Part shown: positions 1-13,416 of the stretch, in pieces
Layout: each line of letters begins with the position of its first letter
Numbering within the stretch: the first letter of the stretch is position 1
NCBI GenBank assembly: GCA_025738555.1
Contig: JAOVFP010000016.1
Coordinates: forward strand, 682,001 to 746,000
Direction: 5' to 3'
DNA from: Cyathus striatus
Taxonomy: Eukaryota > Basidiomycota > Agaricomycetes > Agaricales > Nidulariaceae
Length of the DNA stretch: 64,000 nt
Program-made: the position numbers and the translations under genes
Notes under the pieces: generated by a model
Seen by the model: the letters and a program-made list of their open reading frames with translations, nothing else
What the model was told of the DNA's origin: nothing
Databases searched by the model: none

Positions 1-1000
1 TGGCAAGAAAAGAAAAGTAATAGGCCACCACGAGGGTCTAACTGGAACCCTTGAACCGTTGGGAGTCAGAGGGAGTCAGATTGCCTAGCCAAGTCCACAT
101 AATACGAGTCTGAGTTTCACTTCAATCGGCTCATGGCCACATGTCTCAATTTATTTGGTTGACTTAGAGCTCTTCAATAACTGTACTTAAGTACTTATTA
201 GAGCTTCCAACCTTTACCGAACAATACAAGAAAGTCTGTATAAGTTAATACCTAGTACTATAAACCAAATGGGCTACTGTGTGTTCCTAAAGCCCCACAA
301 GGCTGAAAAAACTAGTCCAATTACTCATAGATACCTAATAATTATGTTTATTCTATTTAAATTTCTTAATCCCCAATAATAAGTTGCAGAAGTCACTTAA
401 GTTTGAAGCCTACTCTTGCTAGGTTTGTCCATATTCCCACTACCTTTAGGTAGTAGGGTTTATGTGGTCTTTTCGAAAACGTGTTTTGCAGGTCGATCAC
501 TCGGCATTGCACCGGATCAAAACCCGCCTAGTATGGTCAAAAGTTTGCTTGTGTTTGAACCTGTTCTCTAGGCATCTCTCTTTCCCGACCTCTGTCTCTG
601 TACGTAAACTACCTCTCGCATCTACAGTACACCATTTCTTAATGTTGGTTACGCAATAGTGGACCGCTTCCTGTCTTAGGTGATTTATGTACTTTCTTTG
701 TTGACTTCTCGTACTAACAGTTGGGTTTCTCAAGTAAAGGTCTTCTGCCATGCTCGCATGTTCAAGTGTTTGCAGATACTGTCTGTTACTGTCTGTAAAG
801 TATGGAATTAATTTAATAGCTTCGACTCACTGCACATTTATTCCCTTTTAGTTTCTAGCACCAAGCAATACTGCGAGAACAAGATTTTCATCGAGAGCCA
901 TACAACGCTGCCTGAGAGGTGAAATGATGTTTCTCCGAGAAAGAGTCATCAACCACGTTCACAATGGGAGGGGGGGCGTTCAGTTTGCAACATCCAGCGC
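1..1000. other. No recognisable gene; holds one copy of a dispersed palindromic motif
   Basis: I see no coding region I can support. At 433-491 lies a motif of the form ATTCCCACTACC, then GGTAGTAGGG and, after a gap, TGTTTTGCAG. The same block recurs at 56106-56168, and its first half recurs at 56932-56960. It therefore marks a dispersed repeat of unknown class rather than local sequence. The rest is AT-rich and degenerate. Confidence 0.4.
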
Positions 1001-1053
1001 CCGCTATAGGGTTGTAGTATTCTTGACTACCATGGGGTATACCTGGAGTTGTG

Positions 1054-1413
1054 CGTCTCATGGCTCATCGTACTTGCAGGGTCTCGCTGATGGGTTTGCA
1101 GGTGTGCCCTCTTTACCGCATCAAGACCGGTTACACCACGCAACTTCCACCATTTACTCCGGCGTTGCAAGCTGTCTGCCCCCAATGGCATCCCGCGTGT
1201 ATCACATACTGCAAAACATCCTTCTAAGTTCATCTTTCACACCAGTGTTCCCCTGTTCATGACTTGTCGTACTTGCAGAATTTCGTTCACGGCTTTGTAG
1301 GTGTGCCCTCTTTGCCGCCTCGAGATGGGTCGCGCCACGCAACCACCACCATTCAGTCCCGTGTCCCAAGCTTTCCCTCCCCAATGACGTCCCGCACGTG
1401 TCACTTACTGTGA
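1054..1413. repeat. Diverged tandem duplication, period about 199 bp
   Basis: Copy 1 (about 1054-1214) and copy 2 (about 1253-1413) share CGTACTTGCAG, GTGTGCCCTCTTT.CCGC, CCACGCAAC and a CCCAATG.C.TCCCGC block in the same order. On the minus strand both copies read as similar peptides (for example LRG.T.L.A.KRAHLQ), so they may descend from a repeated coding unit. The copies are clearly old. No family is recognised. Confidence 0.55.
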
Positions 1414-3320
1414 AAGGAATCGTCTGTTTGTCAGACATAGCTCACAAGCACTGTGTACACCACTCCCTTTCTGCCTACCACTACCGCATCCTCAAGCCCT
1501 ACAAAACCAACGTCGAGCCTGTCCTCAAAAAAAGTCATTACCACCTCAGAACCCGTCATCAACGCCGTCAAAGTCGCCGAGGGCAAAGTTTTCTAAGACA
1601 GCTTTGTCATCAAACTTCTTCACTCCTACTCCGAGTATGCGCCTTACACAGGGGGATATTATTCTGGACTTTCTTCTCCCTTAGCCTTCTCGGATTCTGC
1701 ATGGACACTGTTTCTCACGTACCTGATCAACATTGCTTTCCAATGCCACAAAGACATCTCGTCCTTCAACCTTCGAGGTCACTGGCCAAGAACATAGAAT
1801 GATGCTACTCTTTGACTGAACATACCCATTCCAACACGACCAGTACTCTGTAATAACATACTACAGTGACAACTCTGATAACTAATGAAGGTGCACAATC
1901 CTCGTCTAGGTACATGGCGTAACACATTGACTACTCCCAGTAAACACAACTAAGGGTCTTCTCCACTGTCAAGTAACAGTTGGAGGGGGGGTCATGAGGG
2001 GAGTTTGATGTCTGTTCGATGTCTGTTTAATTTTTGTGAAATACAGAGCAAAAATTGCTAGATTTTTACTGTAGACGATTTGTAGACGAGGCTAAAAAAT
2101 ACTAAATAATGTATATAAAGTACAGTCATCCACCATCTTATGCAACGCCAAATTTTGTTTCGTAAGCTGTACATGAAAAATACACTCGTTTGTTCTTAAA
2201 TTTTACATATACATTATATATTATATGAATTAAATTTCTGCGGAATTTAAAGGCTCTAGGTTTAGATTTGCACCTTCCACATGAATATCTTTCCGAATGG
2301 TGAATTTGGGGTAATTATCACAGAGTGCAACACCGAGCCGAACCAAGGCATGGCAATGATTAATCAAGTAATATTTGTCCGGACCCTATTATGTAAACTA
2401 ATCATCTAGATTTGATTACTCAGGTAGTAATGCACCACACCACATATGCCCGAATATCTGCCACAGAAATACTTACTGTCTCATTCAAAATTCTCCGTGT
2501 TTTCAATATATTGTGTAGATATTTACATGTGAGTTTTATTAAGCACAATTACATCATAAATGTCAGATTTTAGACATCTTGTTTTTCGAAACTGGTGCAT
2601 TTGATGTAAGCATTGTGCACTGTAAAGCATTTTATATAAGATAGAAATATGTAATGCATATTATTTTTGTGCAGTTGTATTGAGACATATTACTTGTGTA
2701 AAATAGAAAAGGAATGAACAAAATTGATCATGATTTCGATGAGTTACATGCAAAGTTCTTCACGCTGTTGCACCGTATGGGGGTGTTGCGTCACGTGGTG
2801 GATGACTGTAGTACTTGCAAACAAATAAAAAGTCTCTGCAGCGATTACTTCCAATGCCAAAAAATCAGAAGGTACATCACTAAACCGGTGAAGAAATTGT
2901 ATGTCCTTATGTTTCTCACGATCCGTGGCTAATATGATTTTGGATTATAAGCGATGATAATGGAATATGATTTGACATCAATATTATAGTGGTATCATAC
3001 GTTGTAGACGACATTGCACCTGTCGCGTAATCTGTTGGCAATGCTCAAAGATTACTTATACTTCCTTGTACTTTGAAGGTGATGTGATGGATTAATTGTA
3101 AGTAGTTATCAACACGGTGCGATATTAGTCATTCATTACGAACAGTAAATGTACATTAGCAGTGACTTATAATCAATATACTATCTTCTACATGCCTTAT
3201 AAGAATCTCAAGAGCTGCATACAGGCCCTGCAAGTTATTCATAAGCAAATGAAACCAAAATTGATGACCATGTGACGACCATTAATAAAGACTACTGCTA
3301 CTAAACTAGTATTAGTCACT
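1414..3320. other. No supported gene; AT-rich degenerate DNA
   Basis: There are short open frames around 1490-1800 (plus) and 2714-2932 (plus). The latter could encode 72 residues containing HDFDELHAKFFTLLHRMG. Neither shows a family I recognise, introns that extend it, or a clear promoter. From about 2000 to 2700 the sequence is AT-rich with many stops on both strands. Confidence 0.3.
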
Positions 3321-6300
3321 TCAAAGGCTTGCATATCCTGGATCAGAACCAGCTTCTTCCTCGTCCTCAGAGCCACCTTCGTTACTGGTGCATTCATCCG
3401 ACATATCTTCTGACCCACTGCTACTGCCATTGTCAGACTCTTCATCAAGTAGCCCTTCAACAGGCTGTGTAGCATCGCCAACTTCATCCCTGTCAAAGTC
3501 TACAATGGGATCTGTATCTGTCTCCTGAAGCTCGTTGGACTCGTTTTCATCATGTGCTAGGACAGGAATAGTGTTCGATAGGTGTCCAACGCCCCCACCG
3601 AAATGTCATATCATCATATCCCTATCTGCAAATCTATTACAAATGCCAAATGTAAGTGAACAATTTACAACTGTTGAAAATTGAGATATCTGACTTACAT
3701 TCCAACGTAAAAATTTTCCCAATCACCTTCTTGATCTCTGTCTCGACCCAGCGACAAATCTTCGGGTAGAAGGTCTTTCGTACGCCCATTTGCAAAGGCT
3801 GGCATCAAATGGCATCCCCGCACTACGAGAGCGGGGTCAATGAACCCGAATGCGTAAGGGTCATCCGATGGAACAAATCCTATTTTTGGCAGTTTACCAT
3901 GACTGAACCCAAATGAATAGCAATGTTCATCACCAAACCAACGTAACCAGAGAAATTGCATACTGTTCGTTGAATATGTTTGTGCATCGGGGTGGTTACA
4001 AGAAATCTTAGCATGAAATATACCAAGAACCCTCGCATACCAGTATGCCTGAGGTGCACCATCTTCAAGAGGGCAAACCATGATATCTGCATGATTACGT
4101 GGGTTAACAACATCTTGACCGCGTCGGACATCGTAAGTGGTATAATTTATCCGGCATGTTTGAACTGAGTATATCTTGTTTCCGATGAAACGGACCAAGT
4201 TTCTATCTTCGCTAGTAAATTCACCATATGTATCACCATCAAATGAACGGTTCAGTAGCCTCCCGAGTATGTGTTCCTGAAGTTTTGGGATGAAGTTCTG
4301 GTTGTTAGGGTTCAGTCAAATGAATATTGACGTTCAATATGACAGAATCTCATACCTTAGTAGCAGGATCTCCGGCATGCTGTCTAACAAATTTGAATAA
4401 ATCAACCGGATGATTCTGAGAGCTTGAGATCTGGTAATGAATGTCGTAATCATTTGCAGTAGGTTCATCAGCATCTCGTGTAACATTATTGAGAATAGTT
4501 CGTCGGTGTTCAGCCTTTTCTTTTCGACGATAATGCTTTGCAATTTGTCCTGGCGCATTCCGCTTGTTAGTTGAAGCGTAATGACGCTTAACTGCCCTAT
4601 GTGCTTGTTCTCCCTGTAACAAATTATTTGTAAGTAATCTGCTGGAAGTTCATCGCACTCACAAGTTGTGTAGAATAGGAGTCTGTACACCCAAAGGTAC
4701 GAATGGTATGCACGTAGTCACCTAGTGCGTGCCATTTGTACGTTGACAAGTTTAAAGTTCTTGGCTTCCTGGAAGATGAAGCAGGCAGGGATTCAGTACC
4801 ATTTCCTGCACGTTGATTTGAAGCTTGTTTTCGACGACTCCGAGCATCAGCTTCCTTAGGAAGCTCAAATGTAGTGAACTCAGCACATGTAAAATCTCTA
4901 AATTTGCGCATCAGTTGCCCAAATTCCTTCGTACATAGCTCCTAGTGACCAAGTGTAAAATCTGTATGAAGACGAAGCTTCGCAAATGAGTGCCATTCTG
5001 CAGTGCGATATAGAAGCTTCATTAGATGGCTATTATGCGGCTCATCTAGAAGACCTTCAAAAGCAGGTATGGCACACTATTATGTCAAGTATAAGCATTG
5101 ATAATTGGTTTAAGATTTAACTTATGTACCTGAAGCAAATCTTCGAAGTCTCGTGCCGCAAGCTTTTTCATTTCTGAGGCATTATTAGCGAAATGTCGAA
5201 TGGTATCTTTTCCGAAAGTAGGAGTTTCACGAAAGCTAATAAGGTATGTTAGAACAAAGTTAGAACTGAGTATGATTTAAATATGACAATTACCGTTTGT
5301 CAAGGATAGCCACCAAACGACCATCAGGCGCAACAGCATAAAGTAGACGAATAAGGTGTGTAAAAAGCCCCTTCCAAACGCCCAGCTCGAACTCATGCAG
5401 GAAGTCAACTACAAGCATTTTTGATACGTCAAAATTATCGCCTAGTCGATCCACAAAAGCATTCTAATACAAATAAGCAACCATCTTAATGACAAAAAGT
5501 GTAAGCTATACATACCACTGTAGGAACCGATGATGTTGGTTTTAACAAGGCATTTACAGCTGCTCCGCCAATTGGATGGGCCAGCTTGTAAATAAATTCA
5601 TGGCTTCGTAGGACAATATCCATTAAAACCTTTCAATCGTGACACAGACGGAACTTAATATCATATACCAGTCCCATTAAGTCCAGCTTAACTTTGGAAA
5701 CCAAACAACGAGGGCAAGGACAAAGCCCTTTGTCACGGATGGTAGCAAGAAGAACTCTATTGAAGGATATCATTAGAAATGTTATTAAGATGATAAAAAA
5801 TAAAGAAATCACTTCTCTGGATAATCAGCTGAGTATGTAAAATGCGAGGATAAACACGTCGCTCAATCCCATCGAAGCACATAATAACTATGCCATATTT
5901 ACAAGCATGTATGAACTCGTCATCGAGTAATATGCGCCAAACAGCATGCATAAGCTCATGGCGGCAATGAGTGAGGATATCCTTCTTCTGTTTACTCCAC
6001 TTCGCATGAAATGTTGCTAACAAGTCTTGTAAGGAATCGGATATGGATGGAATATAAGCAACATGGTGACATGCTCCTGAGCTTGGCTGCGAGCGAGTAT
6101 ATTTGGAAAGGTTTCCAAAGAGCTAAAAGTGCGTGCCGGCACATCTTTATCACCAGAGGGAACTTCAATAGGCACACTAACTTCTGTAAAAGAATCGAGC
6201 AATGGTGACTTCTTATCCGCATTATCAATTCTTTGATTTTCGCGATGAGCTGAGAAACCAGGAAGGTGTGATACATCGAAATCTGGGTGTAAAAGTACAT

Positions 6301-7093
6301 CTTCCACTAGACGGTCCATTTCACCATCTGACTTTGTGGTTCCTCCACTGTTTTTCCAGTCCATAAGTAATGAAATACTTGTATTTTTGTGTACCGAATG
6401 TTCGTTTGGAATAGCAGGTGATATATTGACTGGTTGATTGATGCGAGACGAAGAAAGCAAGTCATTAGATGTAACAAATGCATCTGGATCATGGGATGGT
6501 CGGTGAAGGTATTCACGCCATATGCCAAACATATTCTTGAGTGTTCGTATGCGATCACGAACAATTAATATGACTCGCTGAATGACACTCGGATTTGGTT
6601 CTTGTACTAGAATAGACTGAGGTGGCTCAGGAAGAATGTCTCGGTATCTCTGAGGCATATGTGTACCCCTGCCTATATGAGTGATGCGGATTGGGGGAGA
6701 TCGTGGATGAGGGACTAAGCCAGGAGGTGATGTCAATGGTGAATAAGAAATCTCTGGCAATGGTAGCAGAATTGATTCTGGAGCTTCTAAATCAATAGTC
6801 ATCGCGCCAGATATTTCAGCTTCTGAATCTACCATCACTCTGAACTAGAAATCAAATAACTAAATAAACAGTATATAAAACATATTGAGTGTACTAACCT
6901 GTTCTTGAGACACCTGTGCTTTTCGATTCTTTATCTCAAGCTGTTTCTTCTTCTTCGATGCAGCTACAGATTGGCATAGAATATGTGCATGATCGGACAC
7001 TTTTCGAAACCCATCACATGATTTCTGATGAAGCTTGAGTGATTTGCTTGTCTCAAATCGTCCTGGGCAATGTGATGAACATTGAAATACCAT
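3321..7093 (-). pseudogene. Plavaka-type transposase, multi-exon, broken by two internal stops
   Basis: This is the transposase gene of a Plavaka DNA transposon (related to CACTA/EnSpm), a family abundant in agarics. The chosen ATG (7093) begins MVFQCSSHCPGRF, an N-terminal C2HC-like finger ending HQKSC. An intron at about 6846-6899 follows. Family landmarks then appear in order: REYLHRPSHDPDAF, WRILLDDEFIHACKYGIVI, IRDKGLCPCPRCL, LHEFELGVWKGLFTHLI, FRDFTCAEFTTFELP, WLRWFGDEHCYSFGF and GGGVGH. The tail (about 3330-3560) is acidic and the stop is TGA at 3321-3323. Two in-frame stops interrupt it: TAG near 4950 (after DFTLGH) and TGA near 3610, where the family usually has Arg. The second fits CGA-to-TGA change. 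I could not find the element's own terminal repeats. Confidence 0.8.
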
Positions 7094-7230
7094 TAGTATT
7101 GTATATGCAACAGCAACGATACAAAAGAGTGTGCACATGGATATGGAAAGTACAGTGAGAGGCGTAAAAGCTAGCACCAGTACCCCTGTTCAATAACTTG
7201 GCTATGCTCCGGCATATGCCAGATTGGTAG

Positions 7231-7524
7231 TTGATGGCAGGGTTTTCACTTTGTGAACATACACGCAGATACAGATCACCCCCAATGCCGTTTCGTGAAT
7301 CGTGCTTCAGGCAGTACAACTGTATGCTCCTCGATCATGTCCCAAGTGCAGACCTAATCTCCTCATTTTGCAGTCCTCTTACTGCTGCACTCGGTCTTCC
7401 CATCGCTTACATCCAAACTCCGGGAACTGAGGGCACTGGAGGTATCTACCTATCCACAGGCAATAACACCTACCTTCTAACCGCATGCCATGTTGTACTT
7501 CCACCTGAGCAGGAACCTAGCTAG
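7231..7524 (+). pseudogene. Fragment of a trypsin-like fold protein, agaric hypothetical family
   Basis: About 60 residues resemble the start of a common agaric hypothetical family with a trypsin-like fold: LGLPIAYIQTPGTEGTGG, then a strand pair and LLTACHVVLPPEQ. The usual motif there is TARHVV, whose His would be catalytic. The frame stops at 7522 just after this motif and no downstream catalytic half was found, so it is a fragment. It lies upstream of and divergent from the Plavaka gene, probably by chance. Confidence 0.4.
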
Positions 7525-7667
7525 AACTTCAGTCTATGACATACTAAACATACCAGTTGAGATGGAGAATAGAATAACCATGATTATGGCGACGTATTTT
7601 GGGTCATAGTTGTACAGAGAGTTAAGATCGGCGCCGTGAGCAAAAAGCGCGGCCTTGGTCATAGCCG

Positions 7668-8010
7668 TAGTCATGGCCAATTGGTAGTTCCTACCCCTAA
7701 TGTTATCAAACTATCAGCTAATTTGATGAGCGACCATACCTATCAAATTCCTCCTACACTCTCCACCGCTACAGACCTTGCATCAGTAACCATACCCAAC
7801 CATGAGCAGAACAGCGGCTTAAAGAAAAGTATCACATCGTCTGAATACATGCGTAAACCGGCAGTACAATAGTAGCGTGGAGCCATGGTCATGGTCAATT
7901 GGTAGTTCCTACCCTTAACGTTAGAAAACTATTAGCCGATCCGATGAGCAACCGTACCTTTAAAAACCCAAATCTCTGAATCTTGCTTTCCTTCCCTCCA
8001 CTCCACCGCC
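7668..8010. repeat. Two-copy direct repeat, spacing about 218 bp
   Basis: A block starting TCATGG(C/T)CAATTGGTAG and running through TTCCTACCC, a TTAT/TTAG..AAACTAT segment and GATGAGC(G/A)ACC occurs at about 7668-7770 and 7883-8010. Both copies end near a CT-rich CTCCACCGC stretch. The second copy sits just upstream of a small reading frame at 8029, so it could be a duplicated promoter region. Confidence 0.5.
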
Positions 8011-8028
8011 CTTATTCCTGCACATACC

Positions 8029-8211
8029 ATGTCGCACATTCGTGAAGCCCCAGACAACGACTCCGAGCCTGACAGTGGCCTGCTACCTTCAGACATAGAG
8101 CTTGTGAAGTACAAGCGACTCTATTCGTCTTTATCTCAGCAAGTGACTGAATGGGAAAGGTCTAAAAAGCGAACCACATCAGGAAAAACACAAAGTGCGA
8201 ATTCTGTATAA
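8029..8211 (+). CDS. Small hypothetical protein or N-terminal fragment, 60 aa
   Basis: The frame starts MSHIREAPDNDSEPDSG. An acidic N-terminus is followed by a helical stretch (ELVKYKRLYSSLSQQV) and a basic end (SKKRTTSGK). The ATG follows a CT-rich tract typical of fungal core promoters. The acidic-then-coiled layout resembles the N-termini of transposon-linked agaric genes, and the frame ends without a recognisable domain, so it may be the first exon of a lost gene. Function unknown. Confidence 0.3.
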   Translation: MSHIREAPDNDSEPDSGLLPSDIELVKYKRLYSSLSQQVTEWERSKKRTTSGKTQSANSV

Positions 8212-9900
8212 TTAAGTAGCATTTAGTATGAATTCAACAGAATTGGTAGAATTACCCATCACAGGGAGAATAGGTAGAATCAGTGTAATTCTTCCGAATT
8301 TGGACTTGTCCTTGGTGGAAAATGGTACAATTCGGAGGATATGAGCGATAATTATGGCATGTTCAACATACACTATCCGAAATTATACCTATCTGATATC
8401 ATGAGATTTTATTTCAATATGACCACAGAAAGTATTATATTATATCAACATTATATACATGGCATACATACTATTAGTACTCTACTACTTGTACCTCAAG
8501 ATTGCCAATGTCACTTGTACCCTGGACCCAAGGTCTACCTTGTTCACTACAGCTGCTAGACATTACCCATATCCACATCCAACGTCATTTGACATCGACT
8601 CTATGAGTGACAATGCGTAAAGAAAGACTATGCAAATTCTGATGAGCTATTCCACAGCTACATAATGAAAGCAGCGAACATACACATTGACAATAATAAC
8701 ATGATAGATGGCAACCGGTATTGCTCTCAGTTAAACAGCATATGAACTATATAACCTGTTAGAGATCCTGTTAGTACCCGCATCTTGACAACTGAAAGAA
8801 TACATTCGTCACCTTTAGTGTAAGTGCAATACATCCTATCTCAACCAGCCATAACCCTATGATCAACATAACAGGATTAATCGAGCATTTAAATATGAGA
8901 GGAGTACATAATGTAGATTCACCTGGAATAAGATAGCTAATCTGTATTGCTTTCGGTTCGTATCATTAGCAGGTAAGTCGTGTTAGTAGACATTGGAAGA
9001 TGTTGAACACACATTGCGGGAAATATAACTAGTGGCATCTTGAACGACAATGCAGGCACAGAAAAATGATGAGATATTTATATAGGTGGGAGAGCAGCGG
9101 GAGAGATGGTGAGGGTTGGGATTTATGAGTGAACGTTTGAGTGAGAGGTGTGGGCTGGGGGGATTGTCATGGAAGCAGTTCAAGTTGTGGAATGACTTGC
9201 CAGTGGACTCGGAATGGAACGTACCGAGAGACAAGCGGAGTTCAAATTGACTTCAAGCGGTGGTGGACTTGACCAGACTCAAGTCTCGACTGGTTAAGAC
9301 TTCGCATTTATGGCGAGATCTTCCAAACTTTAACTTATAATTAGCTTTATTCCGATGAGAACTCATTTTAAACGATAAAGTGATGCTCTTAAATATAGTA
9401 AGTTCCAAGTAAGTTCAGTCACCGGGCCACTGAAAGTTTTGGAGGGTAGGATTTTTCCAATTTTGAGGATTGTATTGCTCTACATCTGCGTGAAGCACAA
9501 GGATATTCGAATGGAGAATGTGTATATACTACAGTACCTTAGGCTTCATGTGGTAAAAAGGCACCATGCATAATTGAAGTAAAGACAACGAAGGGATTTA
9601 CAATGAACATATAATATATTTCGAGCTGACATGACAAATCAAGTTCGAATTAAGTAGAATTATGTATAACTGAATTTTTTCATGAAGAATCACGTTACAT
9701 TACTCCGAATTACATGTCCTTGATCACAATGAGCGATAACCAGACTCATGCCACTCACTGATACCTAATTAGGAGTGTGAGTTTTTCCTGATGCAAGTAA
9801 GTATCATTGCACACTACATTGAAACTATGACTTACCAAAGACAGAACACCATCCACCTCCACACTTGGGAGAGGCATCCGTAAAACAGTCACTCTTTTTG
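8212..9900. other. No recognisable gene
   Basis: AT-rich sequence with scattered short frames on both strands. The longest (minus, 8983-9234) lacks any family motif. I see no terminal repeats or tandem arrays here. Confidence 0.35.
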
Positions 9901-9904
9901 GGAA

Positions 9905-11316
9905 CTTACAAGAAGTTACTAGGAATAACGATCTTCATGAACTTGCTGAGAACAGCGACGGAGATGATGATGATGACGCTTTTCTAGCTGGTCTGAGGCA
10001 AGAACAGGTTGCAGCGATTAAACACGAGTAACGTCAAATCTCACCTTGTATTTGGATTTGTTTGACATTGACATAATCCTTCTAGTCGTGCTCGTGATCA
10101 TAGGGCCTTTCAAATTCTGCGCCACTTGATACCAGGATTCGATAAGACTCTTGGCGATTTCTCCAACTGCGAGCAACTTCATGCATTCTTTTCCATGGTA
10201 AGTTATTAAGATTGGTTTACATTTATCTTTGAGCTGATGCAATATTAATATATAGCTTGAGAAAAGTGCCAACGATGCATGGGCCCATGACACTAAGGAG
10301 CTCAAGGTCGTCGTCATCAATTTCATAAACAAAGAGCTCAAGCCCATTCATCTTATTGATGCCTCGGACCGCTCTAGTCTTGGCCTTCAGAACGGGCATA
10401 TTGGATACCTCATCTGCCCGGTGGATATTGATTGGGAGGATGAACAGTAAGTACTCATTTCGGTTGTATGTCTTGTATACATCACTTACCTTTAATCTGT
10501 GTTGAATAGGATTCGAGACCGAGTTAGGTCAGGAGAACACCCTAGCTATTCACTTGGCCGAAACTTCTTCTGTCGGCTTTTGTACCGCAAATACATATAC
10601 TACCCAGAAGATATTGAGGCTGGATTTCTCAGGAGTGACCTATTAGTAATGGTATGTGCCGCCCAACATATCAGTTAAACTGGCTACTCACTTTGCTCAT
10701 AGGCATTTATGCACGTATTCACCTCTCCTTCATCTGCAAAATGTTTCACTGCAGACGAGGGAGGTGATGCCGATGCTGAGAATCTCCAACCTGCCAAGTC
10801 AAGAAAGGTCAAGGGCTCGAACCGCCAGGGTGTTGCCTCCTTGCTCAACATGAAATCTGTAACACCAAGGTCTATTGCGTATATTTGCACCCAGGTGTGC
10901 AGTTCTCTATCATTTTTTATTGGTTTCAAACTGATAACATTGATACACTGTAGGTTCATTACTCGTTGTCTAGTTCCACATCCTGGACAGTTGAGCATGA
11001 AGGGTTCAACTACCAAGCCTTCTACAATTTTATAGTAGATTACCTTGAGAACACATCTACAGTGTGAGAGAAGCTTCATGTACAAGCCCTTACGGCTTGG
11101 TGGAATCGGTATGCACACTTCTATTCAACTATTTTAACCGTGTATGTTTTGCTAAATTCTTCCTGTTGTAGCCAAATCTTTCCCCATTCGTCTTTCGCCG
11201 TTGCCCCTTTGAACACGATGTCCACATCTTTAGACATGCTTCGTGCGCAGAGGGACCGCCGTGAGCGTGCACAGATAACTGCTTCTCGTGCTGGCCTGGG
11301 ACATACGGCTACTTAG
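9905..11316 (+). pseudogene. DUF6698-like protein gene, spliced and decayed at its 5' end
   Basis: The spliced frame carries landmarks of a large uncharacterised agaric family that I recall as DUF6698: RAFQILRHLIPGFDK, then after an intron from about 10199 to 10256 the segment ELKVVVINFINKELKP. Next come GLQNGHIGYLICPVDIDWE, FFCRLLYRKYIYYPEDIEAG, then AFMHVFTSPSSA, a basic linker, SVTPRSIAYICTQ, FYNFIVDYLE, and a final IFPHSSFA...LRAQRDRRERAQ. The stop is TAG at 11314-11316. The upstream acidic part (NSDGDDDDDAFLAGL) is separated from the core by a TAA near 10029 and an unclear frame, so this copy is probably not functional. The family is often found near transposons; its function is unknown. 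Confidence 0.55.
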
Positions 11317-11985
11317 TTTTATTTATGTAGTACTTACGATGTCTGACAATGTTTATGGTACTATTATTAAAACTATTTGAAATTTCGAACTATCATCATC
11401 CCGGAGCCATAAGTACAATTGAATATCTGTGTTGTAATGAAGCTCCACTTTCATGTCTTCCAAATAAAATAAAATCAAACTCGTGCTAAACCCGTAACAT
11501 CAAGTTAAACTCATGCTAAAGCAATAACATTACAATATTCTTGTCATATCGCAATAATACTTAGTATACCTCATGCACAGGCTATAACATTACCATGGCT
11601 TCATCATACAAAAATAATAGCACAACCAATTCGTTATATTACAATAATATCAAATACCATGTATGAGGACAATAAAATAGGATACTTGACTTATAACTCC
11701 CTACAATATTATAACACGATCACATTGATTATAAAAACTATGGTGCAGGACGATGGAAAATAATCAATTATGATTTCGGTTATAATATGTTGGCAACTCA
11801 TGATGATCGTGAACAAGCATGATCAATGATATTGAATCATCCAATTCGTTTGGATTTAGTGATGTATCCCTGCACAAGGAGTTGATGGAGACAGTGAGGA
11901 GATTAATTCTCAGGAACAGTCAGATGGCACTCAAATAGAGTAAGTCCAGTCTTCAGCTTCAATTCCCACCTATTATTGTAATGTC
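11317..11985. other. AT-rich spacer, nothing recognised
   Basis: Very AT-rich with several near-repeats of the words ATAACATTAC and TCATGC around 11480-11600. No gene, array or terminal repeat is supported. Confidence 0.35.
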
Positions 11986-13416
11986 GTCTAATCTTCCAAA
12001 CATTCAATCAACAGCTGGAATGCAGACAACTGTCGAGAGACCTTTAACCTGCTTTCACAACTGACAAGCAATGTGGACATCAAGAATGGTCTTTCCCCCC
12101 CCCCCCAGGGGCTAATCAGTCTACAGCTAAAGGTGGGGGCAAAGCAAAGTCTGAATGGCTTTGGAAGCTGGCCATTGCTATGTTTGAAACCCATGAGGAT
12201 TTCACTGAGATCTTCAAACCAGCCCTTGATGCAAATACTCCTCCTGAAGAGAAGAAAGACTCAACCAATAAACAAGACTTGACTAACAAGAGGCGAAAGA
12301 AGACTGAAAAGAAAAAGTTCGACAAGAAGGCCGCAAGTCAGGCTCGGAAGCCTTGGGTAATGAAACTCAAAAACCAGCTTAGTAAGTGAGGTCTTCTACG
12401 TCTTACAAGTGGTTAGTAGTACTAATATAAGCTAGAATGCATGATATTACTCTCAAATGCATGGTAGAAATGGGGGAGACAGGTGCAGGATTGATGCAGG
12501 AAGAGCAAATCACAGCAAATACTCCATTATATATGAAGTGGCATGAGTTTCATTTAAATCTGTCATTCCTGTTACTCAGTTATCATATAGAGGAAATCAG
12601 GAATCATACGCCATGGTTTTTTGAAATGAATGCTTTGATTGCAGAGTGTCTGAATATGAAGCCTATAGGACTTGGAAATAGTGGTACTTCAATTGATTTG
12701 TCCATTCTAGGCGCATCAGATGAGGAATGGGGAGATGCTGGCAATGATACTGAGGGTGCTGGTGACTTGGGCAATGATTATGAAGGCCAGAACACTGGTC
12801 ATAGTGATATTGATCAAGGGCTTGATGACTGGAATGTTACTGAGCCAACTACATCAGAAGGACCTGCAGATGCTAGTGACTTGGAGTCAGATGAGCTTCC
12901 CATGGGTGTTTTATCAGATACTGAAGTGTTGGCTGCCAGGGTGCACAAGGCTAAGTGAAAACTCACAGATGCTGAAGATGACCCAATTCCTGAAGCCCCT
13001 GCACACCAAACACCTCCAATCTCCAATCTACCCAGTCCACGAACGTCTTCCAAACCACTACCTGCATCCACAGCCAGTAGATCCAAGAAGCTCAAGGTTA
13101 ACAAGTTTGCAACAGTTGCACAGATTGAAGTGATACGCCTTAAAATTATTTAATGGTTAAATCTCCCTATTTGTCATATAATATTAGCACTCGGTATTAG
13201 TAATGCACATCATGAGTACAAGGGTTGGGACGAGTCCCGAGTTGCCAATCAAAGTGTTCTATTTTGAATACATTACTAAGGGAATGGGACATCTGAGAGC
13301 TGGGGTTGAGTCCTGCACTGCCAGCAGAAATATCTAATTGATATATACTAAAGGAAATACAACCAGATGTGTGTTATCTAATTACTAGAGTCCAAAAGAC
13401 TATGTATATGCACCCA

